NCBI GenBank assembly: GCA_013400155.1
Contig: VXBM01000234.1
Span: 244,703-308,702, forward strand
Length of the DNA stretch: 64,000 nt
Origin: Helopsaltes ochotensis
Taxonomy: Eukaryota > Chordata > Aves > Passeriformes > Locustellidae
Reading direction: 5' to 3'
In this document: piece after piece, positions 40,501 to 49,979 of the stretch
How positions within the stretch are numbered: position 1 is the first letter of the stretch
Layout of the letters: every line of letters begins with the position of its first letter
The notes under the pieces: generated by a model
Told to the model about the DNA's origin: nothing
Databases searched by the model: none
What the model saw: the letters and a program-made list of their open reading frames with translations, nothing else
Translations under genes and position numbers: made by a program

Positions 40501-41886
40501 TCAGGATTTTTGCAGAGAGGGGACCCAATCCTGCAGCCATCATTGGGGTAAAACCAGTTAATGGTCAAAAATAATTCTGAGAGGTTAAGAATGGTCGCGT
40601 CTGGTAGGGGAGGTGGCTCTGCATCCCTTCCTGCACAACTGTTAGCCTTGACTTTGGGCTGTGCCCTGTGGAAGCCCAGATGGTGGTTGTCCTGCTGAGG
40701 GCAGAGACAGCAGGCTTGGGCCTGGGCAGGCTCTTTCTTCTTTTCTCTTCTTTTTTATTTTCAGGCTGAGAACACAGATGTCTAATTGGAACAGGGTATT
40801 TGTCAACATAAGCTGCTTGGCTATTCAGGAATGAGCTAATCAAAATATTGTTAATATCATGCCTGGAGAAATGTCACCCTTTCCCATGGTTTCATTTACA
40901 TCACTTTTCCCATCTATTTAAAAGGTGTGAACAAATATTGACAGCCTGTTGTGGCTGAAGCCTGTCCCAGGAGCTGTGTCTGGCACAGCCAACACTTGGG
41001 GAGCTCTGGGGCTGCCTGCCCCGGCTCCACTGGGGTCACATTTAGTGCCAAATGGTATTTCTGTTCCTCCTGGGTGTTTCCAGCCCTGTCCCTGGTGCCA
41101 GAAGGTTGGGCTCTTTCCACACATCCTCGCTCAGAATGAAGGTGTTCTCTGATAGAAGATTTCCAGTAAAATTCTGGAAATTAGAGTAAATGAGTTGTAT
41201 TGTACACTTTACACCCAAGCCAAATGATTTTGTTCTTACCTTGGTGGCTACAGTAATGGTAACACTAGGTAATAGTAGCATTACTGTGTGCTTTTTGTAA
41301 TACATAGTGGCTTATGCAGAAAGAAGCGCTTTGAGCAGTAACTCCAGAAGATGAATACTTACAAAAGGTAGATGAAATTGATAGGCATTTTAATTTGTCA
41401 TAGTTTCAAAGGAGCAGCTGAATAATTACACTGCCTATGAAGAAAGAGAATGTAATACTTCCCCTCATTATAGATCTAACTTGTCTCCCTTCCCTTTTAA
41501 TGTAAGTGAAAATAAAGATATCTCTGATATCTTCTGTTTTGATCGTAATTTGAAAGCCCCAGAACAGCCCGTACAGCTCTGTGTTGTGGTGTTGGGTGTA
41601 CAGATTAATTATTTTTATGTAAAACCCAAGCACTGGGTTAATTGCTCAAAGCACAAACCTGAGCTTGCCAATGCCATTTGCAGTGACAAATTCCTCATCA
41701 GCTGAGCTGTGCTGGGCCACGGAGGAGGCGAGTTGGGCAGGATTTGTGAGGCTCTTAAATTCAAATTTAGGACCTAAAGAAAGGAGACTTTTTCCAATTT
41801 GCTATGGCAGTTTTCTTTCATAAATTACACCAGGATAGAGCGTGACTTGGGCTTCGTTTCTCTCTTGCAGCCTGAAGAACCAATAG
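10481..41886 (+). CDS. ZMAT4: ZMAT4, zinc finger matrin-type protein 4 (six coding exons)
   Basis: Joining 10481-10582, 21477-21566, 25634-25790, 31149-31376, 36743-36839 and 41871-41886 gives 690 nt: 229 residues and a TAG stop, the length I recall for human ZMAT4. Four fingers of form C-x2-C-x12-H-x5-H are intact: C16/C19/H32/H38, C77/C80/H93/H99, C147/C150/H163/H169 and C200/C203/H216/H222. Linkers between fingers are 38, 47 and 30 residues. Fingers of this class (as in ZNF346/JAZ) bind double-stranded RNA, and family members are nuclear. The specific role of ZMAT4 is poorly known, so RNA binding is inferred from family. All introns are GT-AG. The protein begins MKSSDIDQELFTESYCKVC and ends with NLKNQ. 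The gene is recognised with high confidence from its near-identity to the mammalian protein in the fingers. No frameshift or missing ligand residue is seen. Confidence 0.96.
12462..12537. repeat. Direct repeat of 22 bp in intron
   Basis: TTAATAGCAGGAGTGTAAAA and the following TT occur at 12462-12483 and again at 12516-12537. They are separated by AT-rich sequence that itself contains further AATAG fragments. This looks like a local tandem duplication with a period of 54 bp. No function is suggested. Confidence 0.8.
16124..16225. promoter_or_regulatory. Small CpG cluster within ZMAT4 intron
   Basis: About a dozen CpGs occur in 100 bp (for example GTGCGCTCGGGCGCTCAGG and GACGCGCTCCGGCGGGG), followed by a GCTG/CTG-rich stretch to about 16290. 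It is short for a full CpG island. It could be an internal promoter or enhancer, or simply a GC-rich patch. No splice donor was securely tied to it. Confidence 0.3.
16525..16625 (-). mobile_element. CR1 LINE fragment, 3' end, minus strand
   Basis: ACAGAATCATAGAATGGGTT begins the element. It is followed by GGGTTGGAAGGGATCTTTAA, GTCCAGTCCAACCCCTGCC and AATCAGGTTGCTCAGGG. These blocks are the reverse complement of the canonical avian CR1 3' end, including the terminal ATTCTATG-type sequence. Only about 100 bp remain. It is better preserved than the copy at 4393-4562, so it is probably a younger insertion. Confidence 0.9.
21477..21566 (+). CDS. ZMAT4: ZMAT4 coding exon 2 (end of finger 1 and linker)
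   Basis: This exon has 30 codons (residues 35-64), starting SRKHASKVRLYYMLHP and ending LRSEN. The acceptor is TTCCAG. The donor is AAT|GTGGGT, phase 0. A second GT four bases downstream (GTATAA) would shift the frame, so the first is chosen because it joins AAT to GGC as in mammalian ZMAT4. H38 completes finger 1. If the intron were retained, translation would stop at the TGA at 21595, after nine extra codons. Confidence 0.95.
21567..25633 (+). other. ZMAT4: ZMAT4 intron between coding exons 2 and 3 (4.1 kb)
   Basis: A phase 0 intron, GTGGGT...ACCCAG. It contains a perfect short inverted repeat at 24703-24725 and AT-rich stretches near 22600-22700 and 23060-23110. No other gene or recognisable mobile element is seen. 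Confidence 0.85.
24703..24725. repeat. Short perfect inverted repeat (9-bp stem, 5-nt loop)
   Basis: CTTTCTCAG and CTGAGAAAG are exact reverse complements around TCTAG. It could form a small hairpin in the intron RNA. There is no sign of a known RNA family, and a stem of this size can arise by chance. Confidence 0.6.
25634..25790 (+). CDS. ZMAT4: ZMAT4 coding exon 3 (finger 2)
   Basis: 157 nt, residues 65-116 plus the first base of codon 117. The acceptor is CCACCCAG and the donor ACAG|GTAGGT. The exon holds the whole of finger 2: C77 and C80 in NKCCTLCNMSF, then H93 and H99 in SHYQGKIHAKR. It ends in phase 1; the split codon is completed to GAA (Glu) by the next exon. Confidence 0.96.
25791..31148 (+). 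other. ZMAT4: ZMAT4 intron between coding exons 3 and 4 (5.4 kb)
   Basis: A phase 1 intron, GTAGGT...TTGCAG. It contains a perfect 12-bp-stem inverted repeat at 26673-26702. The interval 28380-28780 is AT-rich. No second gene or recognisable transposon is visible. Confidence 0.85.
26673..26702. repeat. Perfect inverted repeat (12-bp stem, 6-nt loop)
   Basis: TTTTAACTTCAC (26673-26684) and GTGAAGTTAAAA (26691-26702) are exact reverse complements around AGAGAT. The stem does not extend beyond 12 bp. It may be a remnant of a small inverted-repeat element or a chance hairpin. Confidence 0.75.
31149..31376 (+). CDS. ZMAT4: ZMAT4 coding exon 4 (GC-rich linker and finger 3)
   Basis: 228 nt, completing codon 117 and ending with the first base of codon 193. 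The acceptor is TTTTGCAG and the donor CGAG|GTGAGA. Residues 118-139 form an Ala/Pro/Ser-rich linker encoded by very GC- and CpG-rich DNA. It is followed by QRRDSDRYC and finger 3 (C147, C150, H163, H169). The finger itself matches the mammalian protein closely, while the linker differs. Confidence 0.95.
31377..36742 (+). other. ZMAT4: ZMAT4 intron between coding exons 4 and 5 (5.4 kb)
   Basis: A phase 1 intron, GTGAGA...TTCACAG. It contains AT-rich stretches (33430-33620 and 34480-34570) but no recognised gene, RNA or mobile element. Confidence 0.85.
36743..36839 (+). CDS. ZMAT4: ZMAT4 coding exon 5 (finger 4)
   Basis: 97 nt. It completes Gly193 and runs to the first two bases of Asn225. 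The acceptor is TTCACAG and the donor CCAA|GTGAGT. It carries all of finger 4: C200 and C203 in YTCNICNVTLNS, and H216 and H222 in AHLKGSKHQ. The donor is placed one base before the apparent AAG codon, because that restores the TNLKN ending known from the family. Confidence 0.95.
36840..41870 (+). other. ZMAT4: ZMAT4 intron between coding exons 5 and 6 (5.0 kb)
   Basis: A phase 2 intron, GTGAGT...CTTGCAG. Nothing recognisable as a gene or mobile element is seen. AT-rich parts lie near 37190-37290 and 41380-41540. Confidence 0.85.
41871..41886 (+). CDS. ZMAT4: ZMAT4 coding exon 6, terminal codons and stop
   Basis: Sixteen coding bases follow a strong acceptor (TTCGTTTCTCTCTTGCAG). They complete Asn225 and encode L-K-N-Q, then TAG at 41884-41886. 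The human protein, as I recall it, ends NLKNK, so the tail matches except for the last residue. The exon is far too short to find by an open-frame search and was located from splice signal and frame. Confidence 0.93.
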
Positions 41887-42315
41887 TAGCTGGTCAGTGA
41901 AGAAGAGGACAAACACTAACGCTGCTTCTGTGGAGGGGAGTGCGCCAGCAGGAGAGGAGGCTTTCTTGGACAGTGATCCTATATGGATTCAATAATTAAC
42001 ATGTAACTAACCTTCGCTTTGGACAAATACATGGAATTTTTTTTTTAATTTTGTGGTGAGTTAAAATATTTCGATGGATTTTTTTACCCTTTCAAGACAA
42101 TATTTATTCAGCACAGAGTCTAGAGTATGATAACTACCCTGTAAATACAGCACTTACTCATCAGTCATCTTCGGGGACAGTGGAAACAAACTATTTTACT
42201 TTTTCATATTTATTCCTAGATTTTTCCCAAGAGTATAAGATTATTCTACTACATTATCCATGATAGTGATGTAATCAGTCTTCAATCAGAAATAAACACA
42301 CTCTCTCCACCTTCT
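41887..42315 (+). other. ZMAT4: ZMAT4 3' untranslated region
   Basis: AT-rich sequence follows the stop codon and contains no coding feature. The first AATAAA after the stop is at 42291-42296, followed by a GT-rich ATGGTTTGTGTC element at about 42321-42332. This places cleavage near 42310-42320, for a 3' UTR of about 430 nt. Longer UTR isoforms cannot be excluded. Confidence 0.7.
42291..42296 (+). terminator. Poly(A) signal AATAAA of ZMAT4
   Basis: A canonical AATAAA about 405 nt after the stop codon. A downstream GT-rich element begins about 25 bases later. This fits the standard arrangement of a vertebrate cleavage and polyadenylation site. Confidence 0.65.
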
Positions 42316-42610
42316 CCAGCATGGTTTGTGTCAACACATACAGAGCAACAGCAGTGAATCGTGGCAATTGTGTAATGGATGAGTTTCTTCCTTCCCTCTT
42401 TGTCTCTAGAGAAACAAAGGTTCCATGAGTAAAGAGCGCTGAAAAGAAAGTGTGAATTCTTTTTCCTGCTGGTAGGATTCCTGCAGGCTCTCCAGAAGCT
42501 GTTTGCTTTGTTGATTTTGCTGCAAGCCTGAGGCCGGACGCTGCTGTGCCCAGCGCCCTCCCGGAGAGCTGCAGGAGGCACGGTGGGAGCAGAGCCTGGC
42601 CGAGCCTGGC
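42316..42610. other. Intergenic sequence between ZMAT4 3' end and C-rich array
   Basis: Sequence becomes GC-rich from about 42525 onwards, with several CpGs (GAGGCCGGACGCTGCTG and CAGCGCCCTCCCGG). No gene is recognised. Confidence 0.5.
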
Positions 42611-42703
42611 CGTCCCGTCCCGTCCCNNNNNNNNNNNNNNNCTTCCCGTCCCTTCCCGTCCCTTCCCGTCCCGTCCCGTCCCATCCCTTCCCGTCCCATC
42701 CCA
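42611..42703. repeat. Pentanucleotide array (CNTCC)n with 15-base gap
   Basis: The unit is five bases, mostly CGTCC with CTTCC and CATCC variants. It runs through the N tract at 42627-42641. The minus strand reads as repeated GGGAC/GGGAA, a pattern able to form G-quadruplexes. Such sequence often fails in sequencing, which may explain the gap. Open frames through it on either strand are artefacts of the repeat. Confidence 0.9.
42627..42641. other. Assembly gap (15 N) inside the pentanucleotide array
   Basis: A run of 15 unknown bases flanked on both sides by the same C-rich unit, so the missing sequence is probably more of the array. The true length is unknown. Confidence 0.95.
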
Positions 42704-45700
42704 GGTAAGGCTGTTACCCGTGCAGCTGCAGGGAGGCAGCGGAGATGCAGCACAGACAGAGTTACCCTGCACTGATGCAGCTCTGCCGGGCACCAGCCAG
42801 CAGCAGCTCCTTCCCTCTGCCTGCTTTGGGCATCTGAGCAGAGCAGCAGCCGAGTTGGAGGAGAGACCTTCACTGCTGTGCATCCCAGGGGCTGCCCAGA
42901 GCTCCGCTGGCCACGAGACTCAGCCCCCTGGGCTGTCCTTGAGCCTCCAGTGCTGTGAAGGGACAGGTCGGGTGTGCTGCAGCATCACCTCCTTCGCTCT
43001 GTTGGGGACACTTAGAGCCACTGCAGAAGCTCTGTGTGATTAATTTGTGCTCTTGCATCGATGCCTTTCATGTGTGGAGGAGAATGGGTTTTTCACAGAT
43101 GAGTAAACATCTCCTTGGGTTTCATAGCTGTGGGGCGGTTTCATTTATTGTGTTTTGGGTAATAACACAAGCCGCCAGTGTTCCTGAAGCTAAACTGCCT
43201 CTTTACAGAGAGAATGATTTACAGAAATAGGGCACATCAGTCATGTGGGTTCAAGCCTGACTTTTCCAAGCCTTCTTTCCCCAAAGGAGCCCTCCCCCAA
43301 GCAGCATCCAGGGTGCTGCAGAGGCGTTTTTGTCAAGAGACAAACCCAAAAATCTGTGTGCTCTAGTAATCACTACAAGCTAATTGCAGCAAATTAATTA
43401 CAGCACAAACACAATTTCTTTCCCCAGGCAGGTGTGGAGAGAGCTCTGCAGTGGGCTGGGTTGGACCCAGCCTCCACTCTCAGCCTGTGCCAGGCTGGCT
43501 GTTCTCCCCTGGGTGTCCAGCCTGGCCTGGAGCTGGTGTCACTCTGGCAACTCTGGTAGATGTTGTGACACTGCAGAGCAGGAGGGTCAGCACTGCTGAT
43601 GGGATTCCTACATCCTACCCCAAACCCCACAGTGCCAGCCCTGCTGAGTGGGAGGCAGGTGAGGTGCCCATCAGACCCCTTCTCTCCAGCTGCAGTTGCA
43701 GAGCAGTGCAGTATTTCCATTTGTTGCCAGTATTGTCCAGGTCCAGTCAGTCAGACTTTGGTCCCTAAATCCTTTTAATCTCCTGCTTTTCCTAAGTTCA
43801 TTAGGCTTTCAAAGCAAGACATAAAAAGACAAATCTCCTCATGGTAAGTCACTGATCCCTGTAGAAGTGCTGCCAGATCTCTGATGTCAAGCCTGGTCCA
43901 ATGGCCCCAGGCTGAGAGGATGTATTAGAGAGCTTTGAAAATGGTTCAGTACAACCACTGCATCCCCCTGGGTTACTTTAAACTGAAGGGTGAAAACATT
44001 TGCATATATTTTCTTCATTAAAAAACCCCATAAACACACTCAGCATTTTTCATGCAGAACACCTATATGTAACAGTGTGATTTTGTCTGTTCTGGCCAAA
44101 TGTTTTACTGGTTTAAAATTCTGTGCAAGATAATCTGCAGAGAAAGTAAATCCCAATAATTTATCATCAGTCTGGTTGGGTCTCTCCCCACACTCACTTT
44201 ACAGTCAGTGCCAACTGGAATACAGGTGGCACTGGGAGACAGCTGCCAGCACTGTAATTGTAATGTTTTAGGTGTGTTCCATAAGAGTTTGCAGCCCGTA
44301 CTAATGCAGCTCTCCAGATGCTGGTGCAGGTGTGTCATGTTGTGTTTCAGGGGCAGGACACTGACTTTCTCTGGTGGTCTATGCTCAGACATGGCTCAAC
44401 ACAAATAATTTGTGGTTTTATCTGGCTCCTTATGTGGAGGCAGTGGAGCTCTATGGCAACAGGGTGTAACATGACGCTGCCCTGAACATGCAGCTTCACA
44501 CAGAGATTAATCATGGGAGAAGAATGCTCCTGGTACGTAAGTGGTGCTTCCTTTGTTAAGTTCCTATTGCATCAACTTAATTAGCAATTCCTGACCTTTA
44601 AAACCACCTTCCATAATCTTCAAATGAAGTGTGTGGAAGTCTGATTCTTCCTCTGGGCTGTGCTGGCAGCTTCCTGCACCTGTCTGAGGTCACTGACCTG
44701 ACCAGCTGCCAGCCTGCTCCCACAGCAGGAGGCTGTGAGGAATCCCCAGGGCTGGAGCGGGTCTGGAGACAAGCAGGACCCACTTTGGGAGAGAGCAAAT
44801 GTCCCATTAACCCTGCCGTGTGTTCCTGCTGAAGTTACTGCACTGGGCTCAAGTGTGAGACGTTATGAAAAGTTTTGTAGTGTGCCACTGCTCCCTAATT
44901 GAGCCCTGTCACCCACTTGCAGGCCTCTGACAAAAGCCTTTGTCTAACATGTTTTTAATCAGTGTGTGCATTTCAATTTGCATATTAATAGCTAGAAGCT
45001 TTTATTACAGCTGCTGTTGATGAGATGGTGTCAAGCCCATCTCTTCCCATCTGAGGAAAGAAAGAAACTGCATCTATTATGTAAAGAATGACATTGGCAG
45101 AAAACATGTCTGAGGATCATCCATTCTTTGTCTCTATCTTCTTTTATCTCTGCATTTATTTTGCTCTTAATGGCCCATATGGATGCATTCATTAAACTTC
45201 TTTTTTCCCCCTTAAAACAAGGACCATTTAACAAGAGACTAAACAGGATTTTGTGCCTGTTGTGACAGCTCTGAGCTAAATACAAGTCTTGTTCAGTGGT
45301 TTTGACTTGTAAAATGGCAAAAGGTGGCCCTGCCCTGGGGACCATTTTTTGCAGCTGATCCAGAAGAATAATTCACATTCTGTAAGGAACCATGGCACTG
45401 CTCTCCAGGTTCCAGCCTTTCACAGCTCCACAGGTGTTGGCTAGTGCCAAAAACATGATGGTGCAGTGTCAGGGATGAGCAGGACCCTTGCGTGGGTGCT
45501 GTGAGGATGCTGCCTTTGTGTTTGGCCTTGTGGAGCACAAAGATGGAGAGGTTTGTGCCACTGGGTGTTTTGCCTGGGGCTCTGGCCAGGAGCAGGGCTC
45601 TGGTTGGAACAGGAACCACTGTGGATTCTTCCCTCAGCCTGCCCTCAGAAGGGGCACGAGGCACAGGCTGCTCAGGCCATGCCTCTGGCTGCTCCTGCAG

Positions 45701-46315
45701 GTTTAGGCAGCTGCAAATTTGGAAAGGTCTGGCCAGAGTCCAGCTCACATCATGCACCTCTAAACCACGGTAGTGCTGTCTCGATTGCTCCCACCATGAC
45801 TCACTTTCTAATGCAGATATTTAGTTCAGTAGTGCAGTGATGCATTAAAATGGAGCAGTAAAAAGGCAAAACTAATTATAAAAGACCCAAAGAATTCCCT
45901 CCCCCTTGTCCTGACCACTGACCAGTAAGTGCCTACAGGCTCTGGAAAGAGGAAGGCAAAATCAGTCTCTGCTTTTGTGCCCAAAGGTTGTTTTCCTCTC
46001 CAGATACCCCATCTGCAGCCTCTCCCTGGCACAGCTTAAGTGGTCATTTCACCCTTATAATTAGTTCTGTGTACTTTAATATCAGTGTTGTAGTAGTGAG
46101 GATCTAAGGCTATAGGATAATAAGGTTTATAGTGAAATTAGTGTATCCAATAGATTCAGAGACCAGATAGGCTTTAGGGCAACAGATTCTTCTTTGGATC
46201 TGGAATAGGAACAACAAGCTTCCAGCTAAATCTAGACTAGGAAAAAATTCAGCTTCAATTTAATGTAATTATGGCAACAAATTAGTGTGGGGGGAAAAGG
46301 TAGTAAGTCCCTGTA

Positions 46316-46391
46316 AAATTAGGTGGTATAAACCTAATTTATTATTTCAAATTTTGGAGGTTTAAATAGTGTTACAATCATCACCTAATTT
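46316..46391. repeat. AT-rich inverted repeat with three related arms
   Basis: AAATTAGGT (46316-46324) is the exact reverse complement of ACCTAATTT at 46332-46340, with a 7-base loop. A second copy of the complementary arm, CACCTAATTT, lies near 46382-46391. The surrounding 46060-46400 is AT-rich and may be an old, unrecognised repeat. Confidence 0.55.
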
Positions 46392-49300
46392 CACGGGGTT
46401 GGAATAAATTTGTTGTTTTACATTGGATAGAAAGCTGGAACTGCCAGTTGCCAGCTGTAATTGCACATGTTGAGGGTTGTGTTTGGGGGCTTGTTCAACC
46501 CTCTCTTGCCATTCAGCGTCGTGCACTTGTATGTGAAAATGCCCAGCGTGGTGATTTCTGTTCTGAGAACAGGATATTTCTGTCTGTGCCAGTTCTAAAG
46601 CAAGCACAAACATAGACATGTGTTGCAAAAGGAATGTTAAAAATAAATTATTTTAAACCGTGCTGTATAGTTGGATTGATTTGGGGTTTTTGAGGGTTTA
46701 TTTCAGTTGCATCTCTTTTCCCCCAGCCAAACCCTGTTCACCTCAGAGAGGCTCTGGCACAGCAGGATGCTTGTTTGGGTCACAGCAGTCTTTCCCTCTC
46801 CCACCTGCTCCTCTGTGAGGTTTCCTCCTAGGGCAGGAGCCCAGATCCCCTGGTCTGTGCCAGCTCTGGGGCAGTGGGGCTGCGGCAGGACCCGCACAGG
46901 GCTGGCCAGGGCAGAGCCTGGGGCAGCGTGTCCCTGCAAGGGGACAGGGACAGCAGTGCTGGGAACAGCAAATGGAGCTCAGGGAACACTCCATCGGCCC
47001 CTCGGCGCTGAGAGCACGGTGGCAAAGGTGCTGACAGCCCGGCCGGCCCTGCCTCCCCTCTGCCAGCTGCCTCAGAATATTCATGGCAATAAAGGAATAT
47101 TTTAAATTCAAACCCGATGGTTCAGACCCATTTTTCTGCATAGCAACACCAGGCTCCTGTCCCAGGAGGGGCATTTGGAAAGGCCTCAGAGACATTAAGC
47201 AGAATTTTCTCTTGGAAGTCAATCTAGAGAACAGGTCTGGAGCCATTCCCTGTTGGCGGGCTTCAATATGTGTGTTTTAAATAATCAGCTGCTGTGTGAG
47301 TTTAATATAAAACAGGAGCATTCTATTTAATTAAACACGCAGTTAAAGAATATATACAGTTTGCAGAGGGATGCTCTGTGGCTCCTCTGCCCCTCCGTGT
47401 GTCACCAGGGCACTGCTGTCTCCTTCTTGCTGAGCAATAAGCTGGCAGCAGCTTTAGCAGTGCTCCTGGGGATGATGCTGGTCCCCAGAGCAAGTCCTTC
47501 CCCTTTCCTGCTGAGAAGGACCCAAGGCTTATTAAGTCATTTGGCCCCTTGGGAAGATTTATTCCTGGGACAGAGCACAGATGACGTGGCTCTGCCTGTG
47601 CCACTGCTGAGCCTCACACCCCAGCAGGGCACCCCTGAGGGCTGGAGGTGGATCAGAATGTCAGTCTGGGAGATTAAATATCTCCTGGGCCTTCTCCCCA
47701 CAAACTTTTCCTCATTTTTCTTGGCCTCCTGCACACTAGCTTGGGTGACTTGTGTAGAGAAAACATTAGCTGGAGAATGATTCCAGAGTGCAAAATGTGC
47801 CGGCTTTTATGTGCTGCCTGTGCTAGTGTTTAACCATGCCTCAGCCAAAAATAGCAGGCTTTGGGGATACTCAGTAGTCTCCTGCTCATCAGCTCATAAC
47901 ATTCCTGTTCCTGTTGTCTAGCAGAGAGTGTCTGGGCTGCAGAGCAGTTTCTGACAGCTGCAGTGGATGTAGGGGCAGAGCAGGGGTCCTCTCCCTGCCT
48001 CCTGGGGGCTTTCCTTGCCCTGCATACCGGCTGTGCTGGGTGAGAGTGCACCATTGGTGTGAGTGCACCCACCCCAGAGTGCCCCAGACTGGGCCAGGGA
48101 CATCACAGAGCACAAATGACTCAGGCGTGCAGCCTCATGCACAAACCACTCACAAGAGCCACCCAGCTCCTGCTTTAAACCTGTGAAAATTATTTTGCAT
48201 GTTCAACACTGCTGTAATAGCTGCAATGGCATTTACAATCCAAATCAGCCAAAATCTCTGCCAGAACTGTTGTGTGTGGTGGCCTTGTGAAGCCAGTCTC
48301 CGCTTCCACTCAGGAGTGAGAACACAGCACTCTCGGGTTGCCACGTTGGTCACGACTGTACAAATAAATGCTCATTAACTGGCTTATCCCCCTGAACGAG
48401 TGCCTGCCAGGCACTTGGAGGCTCCAGTTGGCACAGGCAATTCTGCTGTGTTTTTGCTAGAAAGACAGAGATTCTGCCCTCTGGAAACTCCAGCATGGAG
48501 TATTTCTTGTCTGTCCTCACCATAAGTGACTGCCACAGGACTGCAGCCAGGAGCTCTGGCTCAGCCAGGAAAGTGCCAGCGACAACACCTGGAGTTAAAT
48601 CGGGAGGAATTAGGGACTGGCAGGGGAATCCTACTGCAGCAGGAGCAGGATAGCAGGTCCTGCCTCCTCTGGCCTGGCTGCTGCGGTTGGCTCGTTCTGT
48701 GGGTGCCTCCTGCTCTGGGACCAGCCCCTGTCTGCGGGCTGTGAGCTGGGCACTGCTGGGCTGGAGCAACCACAGCACCCTGCAGCCCAGCTCCCTCTCG
48801 GTAATGGCTCACAGCGCAGTGACCCAGTGGGATTTGTGTGACAAGCCAGGTGAGAGTGATGCAGCAGATTGACAGGTTGCGGTGGCAGTGTCAGTTCACA
48901 GGTATTGCTGCGCTCCTGGGGTGACAAGCAGGTGACATGATGAGCTGAAAAGGTCTGTGTCTGCACATGCATTTGGCAGGAGAAGTATCTTGAATGGCAA
49001 ACACGCAGGTTTCAGACTGTCCTTGCAGCCGGTTCTCCGTGTCTGTCCCTTTCTAGTGAAAGTGCTTTGCTGAGATGTCTTTAATGTTTAGTAAATTATC
49101 TCGTTTGTTTTCCCTCTGTCAGTATCTGCTTGCCAACACACGTTGCTTATTGCTCCGCAGCAGCAGGGGGTCCTGCTATTGGCATGTTTATTTCACTGAT
49201 GTTTGGGTTTTTACTCAAGCGGATTCCCAGCAATATTCCCCGCCCAGGGGTCGTGTCTCTGCTGTGTGTGGATTTGGGGACAGTGCTTGAGTAGAGGCAG

Positions 49301-49935
49301 GAAAGCTTCTACTCAAAAAAAAGTAGCAGCTGCTTTTTCACAGAGGTGAGCTGGGGTGTGAGAGAGCAACATTAATGCTTACTAGTTTTTAGGCATCCAA
49401 TTTTGTAAATCTACAGTCTTAAAATTTGTCCACACAGCAAAATGAGTTTCTGCAGCCTGGTTTGCTCTGTGCCCCATCAATCCATTAAAACTCGTGCTCC
49501 CTGTTCCCCCTTGCCTCCCAGTGCCTCTACCCTGCTGTGTGGAAAGCTGCTGTGTTTTGTTTTCCTCTTGCCAAGCCCGGTGCCTCCTTAACAGACGAGT
49601 GGGCTGAGGCGAAGCCCATCTGGGTGGGAGCTGGGAGTGAGGGGAAGCGTGGGAGGAACAAATGCTTCACATCATGAGATAAACTTGGTGAGTTTGCCTT
49701 AAAAGCTCCCCGTGGCTTCAGCACATACTCACGGCAGCACAAAAATCCAACCCCAAACCAAACCAGCCAGGAGATCAGTAACCAGAGTGCAAAGAAGGCT
49801 GATGGTCCGTGTCAATGTCCCTGCTGAGCAGCTCCCACAGCACTGAGCCACCCAGCCTGGTCCTCCACAGCAGCCCCAGCCCTGTCCCCTGCCCTGAGTG
49901 GGGCTGTGCCACCCCAGGCACCCTCCCTGCAGCAG

Positions 49936-49979
49936 GGAAATGGCTTTTGGAGCCAAGGGAGATGGCTTTTGGAGCCAAG
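49936..49979. repeat. Tandem duplication of a 22-bp unit (two copies)
   Basis: Two adjacent copies, 49936-49957 and 49958-49979, share ATGGCTTTTGGAGCCAAG and differ at one base. This is a simple local duplication with no evident function. Confidence 0.85.

Noticed and set aside
42275..43043. Open frames of 155-202 codons on both strands through the C-rich array
   Set aside because: They are open because the pentanucleotide repeat lacks stop codons and because the gap is translated as X.
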